Of a stretch of 64,000 bases of DNA, positions 1 to 9,500 are shown in pieces. Source of the stretch: Ignavibacteria bacterium. Its GTDB lineage: Bacteria > Bacteroidota > Ignavibacteria > Kapaibacteriales > UBA961. The stretch lies in the NCBI GenBank assembly GCA_016873735.1, contig VGWD01000006.1:27787-91786 (forward strand). Direction: 5' to 3'. The stretch's first letter is position 1, and each line of letters starts with the position of its first letter. The translations under genes were made by a program, and so were the position numbers. Below the pieces are notes generated by a model, which was not told the DNA's origin, made no database searches, and saw nothing but the letters and a program-made list of their open reading frames with translations.

Positions 1-993
1 CATAATTACAGTTCAGTATACTTTCTTCCGGAGACTACCGATGAATCTATATTAAAATCATGGATTGCTCAAACAGCAATTCATGAATTCTTACATATTC
101 TTGTACCTTTGAATTTACATAGTAAAGAAATTGCAAGCTTTGATTTTCGTGAGCCAAAAATGTCCAGTCATCTCTGGCTCTATGAAGGAGTAACGGAGTA
201 CTTCTCTGTTCTTGCTCGTGCTCAATCAGGCGAGATGTCCGAAAAGCAATTACGCCAAACTTTAAGGCAAAAATTGTTTGGATCGCAATTCATGATGCCC
301 AAACCGGTAGCAATGACAGAATTAAGCAAGAATGTTCTCCTACCTGAATATCAAAAGATGTACGGAGTTGTCTATGAAAAAGGCGCATTACTTGGAATGT
401 TTTTTGATCTTACTTTACGAGAAAGAACAAATGGAACTGTTACATTGCTTTCACTCATTCGTACCTTGACGAAAAAGTTCGGTCCTGACAGACCATTTGA
501 AGATTCCGTATTGTTCTCTGAGATAGTATCGGTCGCAGGAAAGAATATTCAACCATTTCTACAAACATATTTTGATTCACCAACCGACATACCATATGCG
601 GAAATGTTCTCAAAAGTCGGTTGGAAATTTATTGAAGAAGATTCCGTGCAAGGATTTTCATTTCCGGGAGTTAGAGCCCGCATGGATGGATCCAACTTGA
701 TACTCAATGTTCGAAAAGAAGACAATATACTTGGAGCAAAGCAAGGGGACACTGTCATTGAAGTGAATGATATGCAGGCAGATCAAGCAAATGAAGAATT
801 TAACATTGCATCAGAAATCAATGATCCTGACAGTGAGTCTGATATTACTCTAAAAGTTAAACGAGGCGATGATATCATTACACTCAAGGCAAAACCAAAG
901 TCCTCCAAAAAATTAGATCGCAGCATCATTCGTGTGGATGAGGCAGCAACTGAAAAACAACAAGCATTCTTGAAAGAATTATTGACAAAGTAA
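1..993 (+). CDS. M61-family zinc aminopeptidase with C-terminal PDZ-like domain (5' partial)
   Basis: The reading frame is open from base 1, so the start lies to the left of the window. Bases 82-96 encode HEFLH, the HExxH zinc-binding motif, and the third ligand is probably the Glu at bases 196-198 in GVTEYF. This order is typical of M61 (glycyl aminopeptidase-type) metallopeptidases. The last ~110 residues (GAKQGDTVIEVND and following) look like a PDZ domain, which M61 enzymes usually carry at the C terminus. It probably trims peptides in the periplasm or outside the cell, but the signal peptide is off the window. An oligopeptidase gene follows after 6 bp, so the two probably form a peptide-degradation operon. 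The family call is firm; the substrate is not known. Confidence 0.85.
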   Translation, partial: HNYSSVYFLPETTDESILKSWIAQTAIHEFLHILVPLNLHSKEIASFDFREPKMSSHLWLYEGVTEYFSVLARAQSGEMSEKQLRQTLRQKLFGSQFMMPKPVAMTELSKNVLLPEYQKMYGVVYEKGALLGMFFDLTLRERTNGTVTLLSLIRTLTKKFGPDRPFEDSVLFSEIVSVAGKNIQPFLQTYFDSPTDIPYAEMFSKVGWKFIEEDSVQGFSFPGVRARMDGSNLILNVRKEDNILGAKQGDTVIEVNDMQADQANEEFNIASEINDPDSESDITLKVKRGDDIITLKAKPKSSKKLDRSIIRVDEAATEKQQAFLKELLTK

Positions 994-999
994 TAATCC

Positions 1000-3021
1000 A
1001 TGACCATACCAAGAAAATCAGATCATGTCACAATGATGCATGGCTATGCACTGCAAGACCCATATCATTGGATGCGAGAAAAAGACACTGATGAAGTCCT
1101 CTCTTTTCTTCATGCAGAGAATGAGTTTGTGAATGACACCCTGTCAGATACACAAACTCTTCAAGAAGAATTATATCAAGAAATGAAAGGACGTATCAAA
1201 GAAGCTGATACATCGACTTCAGAGATTATTGGCCAGTATGAGTATTATTATCGAACCGAGGTTAATAAACAATATAAAATATATTGCAGAAAATTATTGG
1301 GCGATAATGTTGAACACATCATACTTGATGCAAATGCACTTGCTGAAGGACATCCATATTTTATTTTGGGAACATTAAGAGTCAGTCCGAACCATCGTTT
1401 TGTTGCTTATTCTATTGATTTAAATGGATCTGAACATTTTACTGTTCATGTAAAGGATCTTGAAACAGGAGTTGTGCTACATGATACATTGCAAGAAGTG
1501 GACACCTCTATCGAATGGTATGCTGATTCCGATGCTTTTTTGTATATGCTTCTTGATGATACACGTCGTGCCTATAAAATCGCAAGGCATGAACTTGGCA
1601 AATCTCAATCCGAGGATATGATTCTTCTTCATGAACCTGATGAGGCATTTTTCTTGGGAATAGACAAATCTCGAGACGGAAAACAGCTATTCATCGAATC
1701 AGCAAGCAAAACTACATCGGAAGTGTGGATGCTTTCTGCTGAAGACATATCCTCCAATCCACGTTCCATCGCAGGAAGAGAGCATGGACATGAATATCAT
1801 GTCACGTCACATGACAATTCACTTTATATCTTAAGTAATCGGGCCGGGGTAAATTTCTCATTATTGAATGCTCATATTGATGCGCCTCAAGAATGGTCCG
1901 AAATGTTGCCTCATCGTGAAGACACAAAATTGGAATGGGTCGTTTCATATACCGATCGTTTGGTAATTGGTGAAAGAAGAAATGGATTGGAGCATGTTCA
2001 TATACATTGCTTCGACGGGGAGGATTATATGATGTCATTCCCCGACCCTGTCTATGACATAACTCCGGGCAAGAACCCAGTGAGCGATTCCAATATGTTT
2101 CGCTTCTATTACAGCTCTCCGATTTGTCCGCCAACAGTATATGACTATGCACTCCTGACACGAGAATTGAACATAGTCAAGCAGGATGAAATACCCGGAG
2201 GATTTCATCCCAGTGATTATATCGTTGAACGGCATTTTGCAAAAGCGAAAGATGGTATTGAAGTACCCCTGACGATCATTCGTAAAAAGGACATCACTTT
2301 GGATGGATCCGCTCCGGCATTCATGGTCGGCTATGGATCATACGGATTTTCCATGCCCACTGTATTTTCTTCATCACTCGTGAGTTTACTCAATCGTGGA
2401 TTCGTATGTGCTCGTGCTCATATACGGGGTGGTTCAGACATGGGTGAGCAATGGTATTTGGATGGCAAACTTCAAAACAAGATCAATACCTTTAGTGACT
2501 TCATTGCATGTGCCGAATATCTGATATCGAACGGCTTCACTGCCAAAGAGCGCTTATCCGTGCAAGGTGGCAGCGCCGGCGGATTGCTCATGGGCGCAAT
2601 AGCCAATATGCGTCCGGACTTATTTCATACTATCATAGCGAGCGTACCATTCGTCGACCTGATGAATACCATGCTTGATGCAACACTTCCATTGACCGTG
2701 ACTGAATATGAGGAATGGGGTAACCCAAATGTTCGAGAAGATTTTGAATATATGCTTTCCTATTCTCCATATGACAATATTACTCATCAAGACTTCCCAA
2801 ACATACTTGCGATAGCCGGTTATCATGATCAAAGGGTTTCCTATTGGGAACCCGCAAAATGGATTGCCAAATTGCGTGACAATAACACGGGAAATTCCAC
2901 TATTTTGCTGTATACGAAATTTACAGCCGGGCATTTTGGCGCCTCGGGACGATTTGATTATCTGAAAGAATTGGCACTTGAATATGCCTTCATTCTGAAA
3001 TATTCAAACATAAAAGATTGA
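1000..3021 (+). CDS. ptrB: Oligopeptidase B-like serine peptidase (S9A)
   Basis: A 673-residue protein, close to the usual ~690 of oligopeptidase B. The N-terminal half is the beta-propeller part; the family-typical stretch EMKGRIKEADTS lies near residues 61-72. The C-terminal alpha/beta-hydrolase domain carries GGSAGG with nucleophile Ser525, Asp610 in GYHDQRVSYWEP and His645 in AGHFG, so the catalytic triad is complete. The family cleaves short peptides, in oligopeptidase B after basic residues. No convincing signal peptide is visible, so a cytoplasmic site is likely. It starts 6 bp after the M61 peptidase stop. A general prolyl oligopeptidase is the alternative; the N-terminal sequence favours oligopeptidase B. 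Confidence 0.88.
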   Translation: MTIPRKSDHVTMMHGYALQDPYHWMREKDTDEVLSFLHAENEFVNDTLSDTQTLQEELYQEMKGRIKEADTSTSEIIGQYEYYYRTEVNKQYKIYCRKLLGDNVEHIILDANALAEGHPYFILGTLRVSPNHRFVAYSIDLNGSEHFTVHVKDLETGVVLHDTLQEVDTSIEWYADSDAFLYMLLDDTRRAYKIARHELGKSQSEDMILLHEPDEAFFLGIDKSRDGKQLFIESASKTTSEVWMLSAEDISSNPRSIAGREHGHEYHVTSHDNSLYILSNRAGVNFSLLNAHIDAPQEWSEMLPHREDTKLEWVVSYTDRLVIGERRNGLEHVHIHCFDGEDYMMSFPDPVYDITPGKNPVSDSNMFRFYYSSPICPPTVYDYALLTRELNIVKQDEIPGGFHPSDYIVERHFAKAKDGIEVPLTIIRKKDITLDGSAPAFMVGYGSYGFSMPTVFSSSLVSLLNRGFVCARAHIRGGSDMGEQWYLDGKLQNKINTFSDFIACAEYLISNGFTAKERLSVQGGSAGGLLMGAIANMRPDLFHTIIASVPFVDLMNTMLDATLPLTVTEYEEWGNPNVREDFEYMLSYSPYDNITHQDFPNILAIAGYHDQRVSYWEPAKWIAKLRDNNTGNSTILLYTKFTAGHFGASGRFDYLKELALEYAFILKYSNIKD

Positions 3022-3036
3022 ATTTGGAGATTCGGC

Positions 3037-3510
3037 ATGGAGAACACAGTGGATCATGCATATCGCTATAAAGTAGATTTCTATTGGAAATCACTCGCTA
3101 TGTACGGAGCAGCATTGATGGTGTATGCTGTGCTCAAAGGCACAATAGATGAGAAAACTTTGTCAATTACATTGACTGACCCAATAGTAATCCTCCTTGC
3201 TTGTTTTGTACTGATATCTTCACTCTCCCTAATCATCAATCATCATGCGCGAAGAGTGATACTCATCGGCAAAGACAACATTACATTTCAAAACAGATAT
3301 CGCAGTCGGACTTTTGAAGCAAAGGACATACGCTCCATCATTCTTGTAAAAGACAAACGATTTCGCGTCAATACTCTAAGCGCAATCAAAATAGATTTGC
3401 ATGGAAGAAGACGTCCCATACGCTTGCGTCCATCCTTGTTCGAACATGAAGATGCTCTCATACACGATATCAAACTGCTCAAACAACACATAACTCCAAA
3501 AAAGGGTTGA
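3037..3510 (+). CDS. Hypothetical two-helix membrane protein with PH-like C-terminal domain
   Basis: A 157-residue protein I do not recognise. Two hydrophobic segments, about residues 17-33 and 49-68, would form a membrane hairpin. They are followed by a basic, beta-rich stretch of ~80 residues that reads like the small PH-like domains found behind paired helices in other bacterial membrane proteins; that comparison is inference. It starts 15 bp after the oligopeptidase gene and ends 6 bp before the next, so it is probably in the same transcript. Confidence 0.7.
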   Translation: MENTVDHAYRYKVDFYWKSLAMYGAALMVYAVLKGTIDEKTLSITLTDPIVILLACFVLISSLSLIINHHARRVILIGKDNITFQNRYRSRTFEAKDIRSIILVKDKRFRVNTLSAIKIDLHGRRRPIRLRPSLFEHEDALIHDIKLLKQHITPKKG

Positions 3511-3516
3511 TTCAAC

Positions 3517-4101
3517 ATGAAAAGACTTGGCGCAATGCTGTTGTCGATCATGTTGATGGTGAGTATGTCATGCATGACATTCGCTCAAACCCATCCCACG
3601 AATGCAATGATGTTCAGACAGCTTATTGATCAACTTTCTCTTTCATTGAAAAAAGAAATCACATCAACACATTATGCCCTGAACATTGTCGGTGGAAATG
3701 ATGAAAAGGAATTTATACGCAATGAGATGATGAGTCGTTTGTCAGAAATCACATGGACATCAAATGCTGAGAATTCAGTGACAGTAACGCCAATCGAAAT
3801 GAGAATAATCTATGCCTTGACCGATCAACAAGATTTCTTGTCAAGAACATGCCGAATGTCAGCAACGATACGCATAGATGAGCAAGGAAAATCACGCATT
3901 GTGTCAATACCCCTGTTTTCACGTTCCGATACCATACCCTTGAATGAAGTACACATGGTTCAACAACCCGGCTATACATTCTGTACTGCCACGGTACCAA
4001 ATGATGGTTGGAATGCTTTCGATTCGCTTGTAAAACCAATGCTCTATGTATTGACACTTGGTTTTTCGACATGGTTACTATTCAGCGTGAGAACACAATG
4101 A
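3517..4101 (+). CDS. Hypothetical exported protein with C-terminal membrane anchor
   Basis: A 194-residue protein with a clear signal peptide: Lys and Arg at residues 2-3, a hydrophobic core, and a likely cleavage after FAQ near residue 24. The middle has no motif I recognise. The last ~20 residues before the Thr-Gln end are hydrophobic (LYVLTLGFSTWLLF), suggesting a membrane anchor, so most of the chain would be periplasmic. It is the last gene of the rightward group. Its TGA stop directly abuts the TGA stop of the opposing aldehyde dehydrogenase, with no base between them. Confidence 0.7.
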   Translation: MKRLGAMLLSIMLMVSMSCMTFAQTHPTNAMMFRQLIDQLSLSLKKEITSTHYALNIVGGNDEKEFIRNEMMSRLSEITWTSNAENSVTVTPIEMRIIYALTDQQDFLSRTCRMSATIRIDEQGKSRIVSIPLFSRSDTIPLNEVHMVQQPGYTFCTATVPNDGWNAFDSLVKPMLYVLTLGFSTWLLFSVRTQ

Positions 4102-5541
4102 TCAGAATTTCACGCAGACATTTTTTGTTTCTGTAAAAAATCGCAAAGCTTCAAAACCTCCTTCTCTACCAACACCTGAATCTTTCATCCCTCCGAATGG
4201 AGTTCGCAAATCTCGAATAAGCCAACAATTGATCCAGACGATGCCAAAATCAAGGGCATGCGCGATGCGATGGGCTTTTGCCAAATGCTGAGTCCATACA
4301 TTTGCTGCCAAGCCATATTTGGTCCCATTCGCAAGTGCTATTGCTTCCTCTTCAGAAGAGAATCGTTGCAAGGTGACTACAGGACCGAATATTTCTTCTT
4401 GATTTGTTCTGCAATCATTGCCCAATCCTTCAATCACCGTTGGCTCGATAAACCAACCATCTTGACATCTTCCTTGAGGGTGAACCGGCGAACCACCACA
4501 GAGAATCGTTCCACCTTCCTCTTTGGCCAATTGAATATATGACAATACTTTCTCCCAATGCGACTTCGATACCAAAGCTCCTACATTTGTGCCGTTTTCG
4601 AATGGATCACCTATGTTCAATTGTTTGACTTTTTGTATGAATGCATCACAGAAAACTTCATACACAGAATCTTCAATGAGAATTCTCGATCCGCATAAAC
4701 ATATCTCACCTTGATTGGTGAATGCAGATCTAACGGCTTGCTGCACGGCTTCTTGCATATCGCAGTCCGCAAAGATGATCGACGGATTTTTTCCTCCAAG
4801 TTCAAGTGACAATTTCTTGAACATTGGCGCGGCTTTCGATGCAATTTGCTCACCGGTAACCGTTCCACCGGTAAAAGAAATTGCACGTATATCCGGATGT
4901 TCCACAATCGCCGTACCAACATTCTTTCCGTTTCCATGAAGAATATTGAGAACACCCGGAGGCAAACCCGCCTTCATGCAAAGTTCTGCGAACATTGTTG
5001 CGGTGAGCGGAGTGAGCTCCGATGGTTTTGCTATTACGCAATTACCGGTTGCCAATGCAGGCGCTATTTTCCACGTGAACAAATACAATGGCAAATTCCA
5101 AGGAGAAATACATCCAACAATTCCAATTGGAGAATGCACTGTATAATTCAATACACCTTTTGTACCATGCGATTCCGAAGCCATGTGAAGGATTTCAGTA
5201 GCAAAAAATTCAATGTTTTGAATTGCCCTTGGAATATCCATCACTTTGCTCAAGTGAATTGGTTTACCTTGATCTTTGGATTCAGCCTCAGCAAGCGATT
5301 CAAATGATAGTTTCATTTCCTGTGCAATAGCCAGCATGATACGCGAACGTTCTTCTACAGACATTGCTGACCAAATCGGGAATGCCTTTTTGGCAGCATC
5401 AACCGCCATTTGAACATCTTCCGCTGTTGAATCAGGTAGACGTGAATAAACTTTTCCGGTGGCAGGTTCCGAATTATCCAGCCACTGATTTTTTACCGGT
5501 GATTGCCATGCTCCGGCAATATAATTCTGCAATTCTTTCAT
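4102..5541 (-). CDS. NAD(P)-dependent aldehyde dehydrogenase, muconic-semialdehyde type
   Basis: I place the start at the ATG ending at 5541, giving 479 residues. The frame stays open 33 codons further upstream, but that stretch does not look like the family's N terminus. Catalytic residues are Glu247 (LELGG) and Cys281 (GEICLCGSR). The C-terminal motif WLIRDLRTPFGGMKDSG closely resembles 2-hydroxymuconic/2-aminomuconic semialdehyde dehydrogenases and their ALDH8A1 relatives. It oxidises an aldehyde to an acid in the cytoplasm. No other aromatic-degradation gene is nearby, so the true substrate is uncertain. It is transcribed away from the permease at 5678 across a 136-bp gap in which I found no confident promoter. 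Confidence 0.87.
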   Translation of the reverse strand: MKELQNYIAGAWQSPVKNQWLDNSEPATGKVYSRLPDSTAEDVQMAVDAAKKAFPIWSAMSVEERSRIMLAIAQEMKLSFESLAEAESKDQGKPIHLSKVMDIPRAIQNIEFFATEILHMASESHGTKGVLNYTVHSPIGIVGCISPWNLPLYLFTWKIAPALATGNCVIAKPSELTPLTATMFAELCMKAGLPPGVLNILHGNGKNVGTAIVEHPDIRAISFTGGTVTGEQIASKAAPMFKKLSLELGGKNPSIIFADCDMQEAVQQAVRSAFTNQGEICLCGSRILIEDSVYEVFCDAFIQKVKQLNIGDPFENGTNVGALVSKSHWEKVLSYIQLAKEEGGTILCGGSPVHPQGRCQDGWFIEPTVIEGLGNDCRTNQEEIFGPVVTLQRFSSEEEAIALANGTKYGLAANVWTQHLAKAHRIAHALDFGIVWINCWLIRDLRTPFGGMKDSGVGREGGFEALRFFTETKNVCVKF

Positions 5542-5677
5542 GAGATTCTGATGCCTTAATTGATATACAAAAATGCTCAATTTTTGATGTCCTTGAAAAC
5601 CAGATGAAACTTCCCGGTATTTACCCCGATGAACGGTCAATTTTCACTATTTTGCAGGTATATTTTCAGGATTAGTC

Positions 5678-6544
5678 GTGGAAGTCTTTTGGATCATACT
5701 AACGGGTTGTCTCACTGCCATAGCCTGCGCTTTGGCGGGGTCTCTTCTGATTGTCAGAAACACTTCCATGATCAGCGATGCAATTTCACATGCGATACTA
5801 CCCGGTATAGTGGCTGCATTCCTGATAACCGGTTCAAGAACAGGATTACCGGTCTTGATCGGCGCTGCTTCCGTAGGATTGCTTACTACATTCCTTATTG
5901 AATTTCTTCATCGCAAAGGCCGCATGCAAACTGATGCATCAATAGGCATCATATTCAACATGTTATTTGCGATCGGTGTGATCATGATTACTGCATTTGC
6001 AGATAATGTAGATATAGATCCCGATTGCGTTCTCTATGGTGAGATCGCATATGTTCCATTGGATATGGTGAATCTTATTGGTTTGGAAATACCATATGCA
6101 GTATTGATGATGAGTGGTGTTTTGCTGATTACAATATTGATTTTCTTCTTAGGTTATAGACAAATGCTGGCAGCTTCATTTGATCCCGAACATGCTCAAT
6201 CAATCGGAATACATACAGGATTCTGGCATTATCTGTTGATGGCATGTGTGTCATTCATTACGGTTGCTGCATTTGATTCCGTGGGCGCGATTCTTGTCGT
6301 TGCTTTGTTCATAGTGCCGCCTGCAACGGCATTTCTTCTTCTTAAGCAATTGCATCATATCATGTTTGCTGCAAGCATATTCGGCATGATTGCCGCTATA
6401 GCAGGATATTTTCTTGCGGATATGTTGAATGGATCCATAGCCGGGGCAATGGCAACGATCACAGGAGTTTTATTGGTACTCGTTATAGCATATACAAAAA
6501 TTAAACAAGCATTACATGTGAATAAGGAGCCGATCATTGACTAG
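5678..6544 (+). CDS. ABC-3 family metal (Zn/Mn/Fe) transporter permease
   Basis: A 288-residue protein with about eight hydrophobic segments and the typical ABC-3 start, in which SLLIVRNTSMISDAISHAILPG matches the ZnuB/MntB family. It would form the membrane channel for a divalent metal. The start is GTG at 5678, supported by AGGA at 5668-5671 with a 6-base spacer. There is no ATPase or solute-binding gene beside it, which is unusual because these systems normally lie in three-gene operons. Its end overlaps the next gene by 8 bp. The metal cannot be told from sequence alone. Confidence 0.88.
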   Translation: MEVFWIILTGCLTAIACALAGSLLIVRNTSMISDAISHAILPGIVAAFLITGSRTGLPVLIGAASVGLLTTFLIEFLHRKGRMQTDASIGIIFNMLFAIGVIMITAFADNVDIDPDCVLYGEIAYVPLDMVNLIGLEIPYAVLMMSGVLLITILIFFLGYRQMLAASFDPEHAQSIGIHTGFWHYLLMACVSFITVAAFDSVGAILVVALFIVPPATAFLLLKQLHHIMFAASIFGMIAAIAGYFLADMLNGSIAGAMATITGVLLVLVIAYTKIKQALHVNKEPIID

Positions 6545-9500
6545 GATTGTCCATATCATTGTGTGCATGATATTCTTCTTCGGTATTCAAGAAGAAGTCA
6601 TGGGGCAATTTTGGAAAAATGTGAATCTCCCCACTGGATATGCAAACAATTATTGGCTGGACATTTTCTTTCTTCCCGGAAATACTCAATTGGGCTGGGC
6701 TTGCGGATTCAATGCATCGATTGTAAGGACAACTGATGGTGGAAACACATGGTCCGGTGTGAAAGTTAATCAATTTCAAAATCCGATGTTGGAAAGCATT
6801 CATTTTGTCAGTCCTCAAATCGGTTTTACATCGGGTCCGCAGGGTATTTGGAAATCTACCGATGGCGGTGCATCGTGGTTCAGCATTGCACCTCCGAATA
6901 CTCAAGGTTCATTATGGGGATGTTATTTCAAAGATCAAAATCTTGGATTAGTTGTTGGTGGTGGTTGTGGTGGACCTCAATTATATTATCGAACAACCGA
7001 TGGTGGAATAAACTGGACATTATTCCAAGGTTCTGAACCTCAAAGTGGGATGTGCGATTTGATTTTGGATCAAGCAAGTGATATAGGTTATGCATCGAGT
7101 AGTGGTTTGATTTGGCAATCGACGAATGCCGGACAAACATGGAGCGTATTTTCTCGAGCAAATACTATTAATGCATGGCAAGAAGAAATTTCCTGGCTTG
7201 GCGATAGTTTCCTTGTACCATGGAGTGGAAATGCTTGTCAAGGGGGAGGAGGAGGAGGGGGAATGTGCTTCACGACAAATAAGGGACAAAGTTGGAATCG
7301 CGTTCCGACTCCCGATAATATGTTCGGAACATTTCTCACATCTGCAACAACAGGTTGGGCATGTGGATATGATCGTTCGGTGTATTATACATCCGATGCG
7401 GGAAAAACATGGGAATATCGCAATTGTGGAACGACCGGCTCATTGGATGATATCACGATGTTCTCCGATACCTCCGGCTGGGTTGTAGGTGAAGGCATTT
7501 ATAAAATGGTAAGTGGATTTCATGAAGTTGTTCCAAAGAATGGTCTCACATTTGCAAATACTTGCGTCAATTCAGTAAAACATGATTCAATCATCATTCG
7601 CAATTATTCATTTGAATCCACAATTGTCTCCATCACCGTGAATGGTCCGGCAGCAAGTGATTTCATCGTTCCCTTCACTACTTTTGCTTTGGGACAATGC
7701 GAGGAAAGACTCGTCCCTATCACATTCCGTCCGACCGCATCAGGTGTTCGCTCAGCCACCATCGGCGTCAGCATGATTAATCCTCTGGAATCATTCACCA
7801 TACCTCTGCAAGGAACTGCTGCTGATATCACATTGAGTGCAGGTTTTCGAGATACTGTCGATATCGGTTCGAGATTGGTTGGAACAACGAGTGATTCTTC
7901 ATTCATGATTCATAATCGCTCTGATGCTGAAATCACTTTGACTGCAATCAATCCGATGGATCTTCCGCCCGGACATACATTTCTTTGGAATAATGCGCTT
8001 CCCCTTCGGATACCAGCACGTGATTCAGCACTCTTGAGATATAGAATCATCATGAATGATACAGGGATCACGCATCAGCGATTCCTCTTAAAATTTGGGA
8101 TGTGCGACAAAACAATCACGATGAAAAGCATGGGGACATCTCCAAAGATCACATCGCCCGATAATATGGTGATTCTTGCAGATTGCAATCCTGTGAAGGA
8201 TTCTACATTCACGATCACGAATACCGGGAATGCAATGTTGGTGATACATCGATTGGAGATTTCAGGTGGAGACAGCGCTGCATTTTCATTGGGTCCGCAT
8301 ACACTTCCAATGAATATTGCACCAGGCGCAAAGAAAACCATTAGCGTGTTATATCGAAAAGGATTGCCCTTGGATCCAATTGCAATGTCAAAACTCCTGA
8401 TTCATCATTCCGATACGATGATGAATAGAGTATCGCCCCGCATCGTGAATATACTTGGCAAGAGAGGATATACCATTGCCCTTCCTACACGCGATTCACT
8501 TTGGGCAGGTATACACTGCATCAATGATAAAGGAACATGTTCAGCTACAATTGATGTCAATGGATCAGGTTCAACTCAGATTCACGGCATCATATCCAAG
8601 ACAGGCAAGTCCAGAGTGATTGCACCGACAACTTTTCCGTTTACGATAAATGGTCAGATTTCTGCATCCATAGAAACAAGAACAGTAAAACCGGGTAGAT
8701 ATACAGACACATTGCTTGTGATTAGCGGCCCATGTAAAGACACCATTCCTTTGATTGTTGAAGCGCAAGGTATAACAACCATCATCTCATTTGCAGATTC
8801 GGTTTTGACAGCCACGGTTGACCAAGGAATTCCCTCCACATTGTATGCGGATTTGTTTTCAATTGGGACTGCTTTTGCTAATATACAACGCATGACATTA
8901 CGCATCAATCAACAGATACGACTTGCAGATCCATTGCCGAGACCTTCAATCATCAATCCCGGAAAGTCAGGTCAGGTTTCGTTTATCATCACTCCAAGTT
9001 TGACAGACACACTCTTGATCGATACATTATGCATTGATGTATCAAAAGAATGTCCGACCTCAGTCTGCATTCCACTTCGAATCACAGTTCGACAGGCAAG
9101 ACTCGCTTTGAGCGATACACTTCTTGACATGTCATTAACATGCGATGACACTTCATTGGTCGATACGATCATGATCAGCAATCCAGGCATGTTGAATGAT
9201 ACATTGTTCTCCATCACAGAGTCGACAGTATCAAGTGCATATTCATTTGACTTAGGCAAAACACTTCCTGCAATCATCAAACCCGGTGATTCAATTCCAT
9301 TGATTATTAAGTTCACGCCAAGACAGCAAGGTGTCTATTCTTATTCACTTGAAATAGCTTCAAGTTCCGGGAAGAATATTGGCAAAAATCAAATCGTGAA
9401 TGTGCGCGGAACATATACTTCACCTATTATTTCAATCAATCGAAATGTTTGTGATTTCGGCATTCATGAACCATGTTCCAAAGACACCACAATCTTAGTG

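Noticed and set aside
549..1007. Minus-strand open frames inside the M61 and other real genes
   Set aside because: They lie within well-supported genes on the other strand and show no family sequence; treated as shadows.
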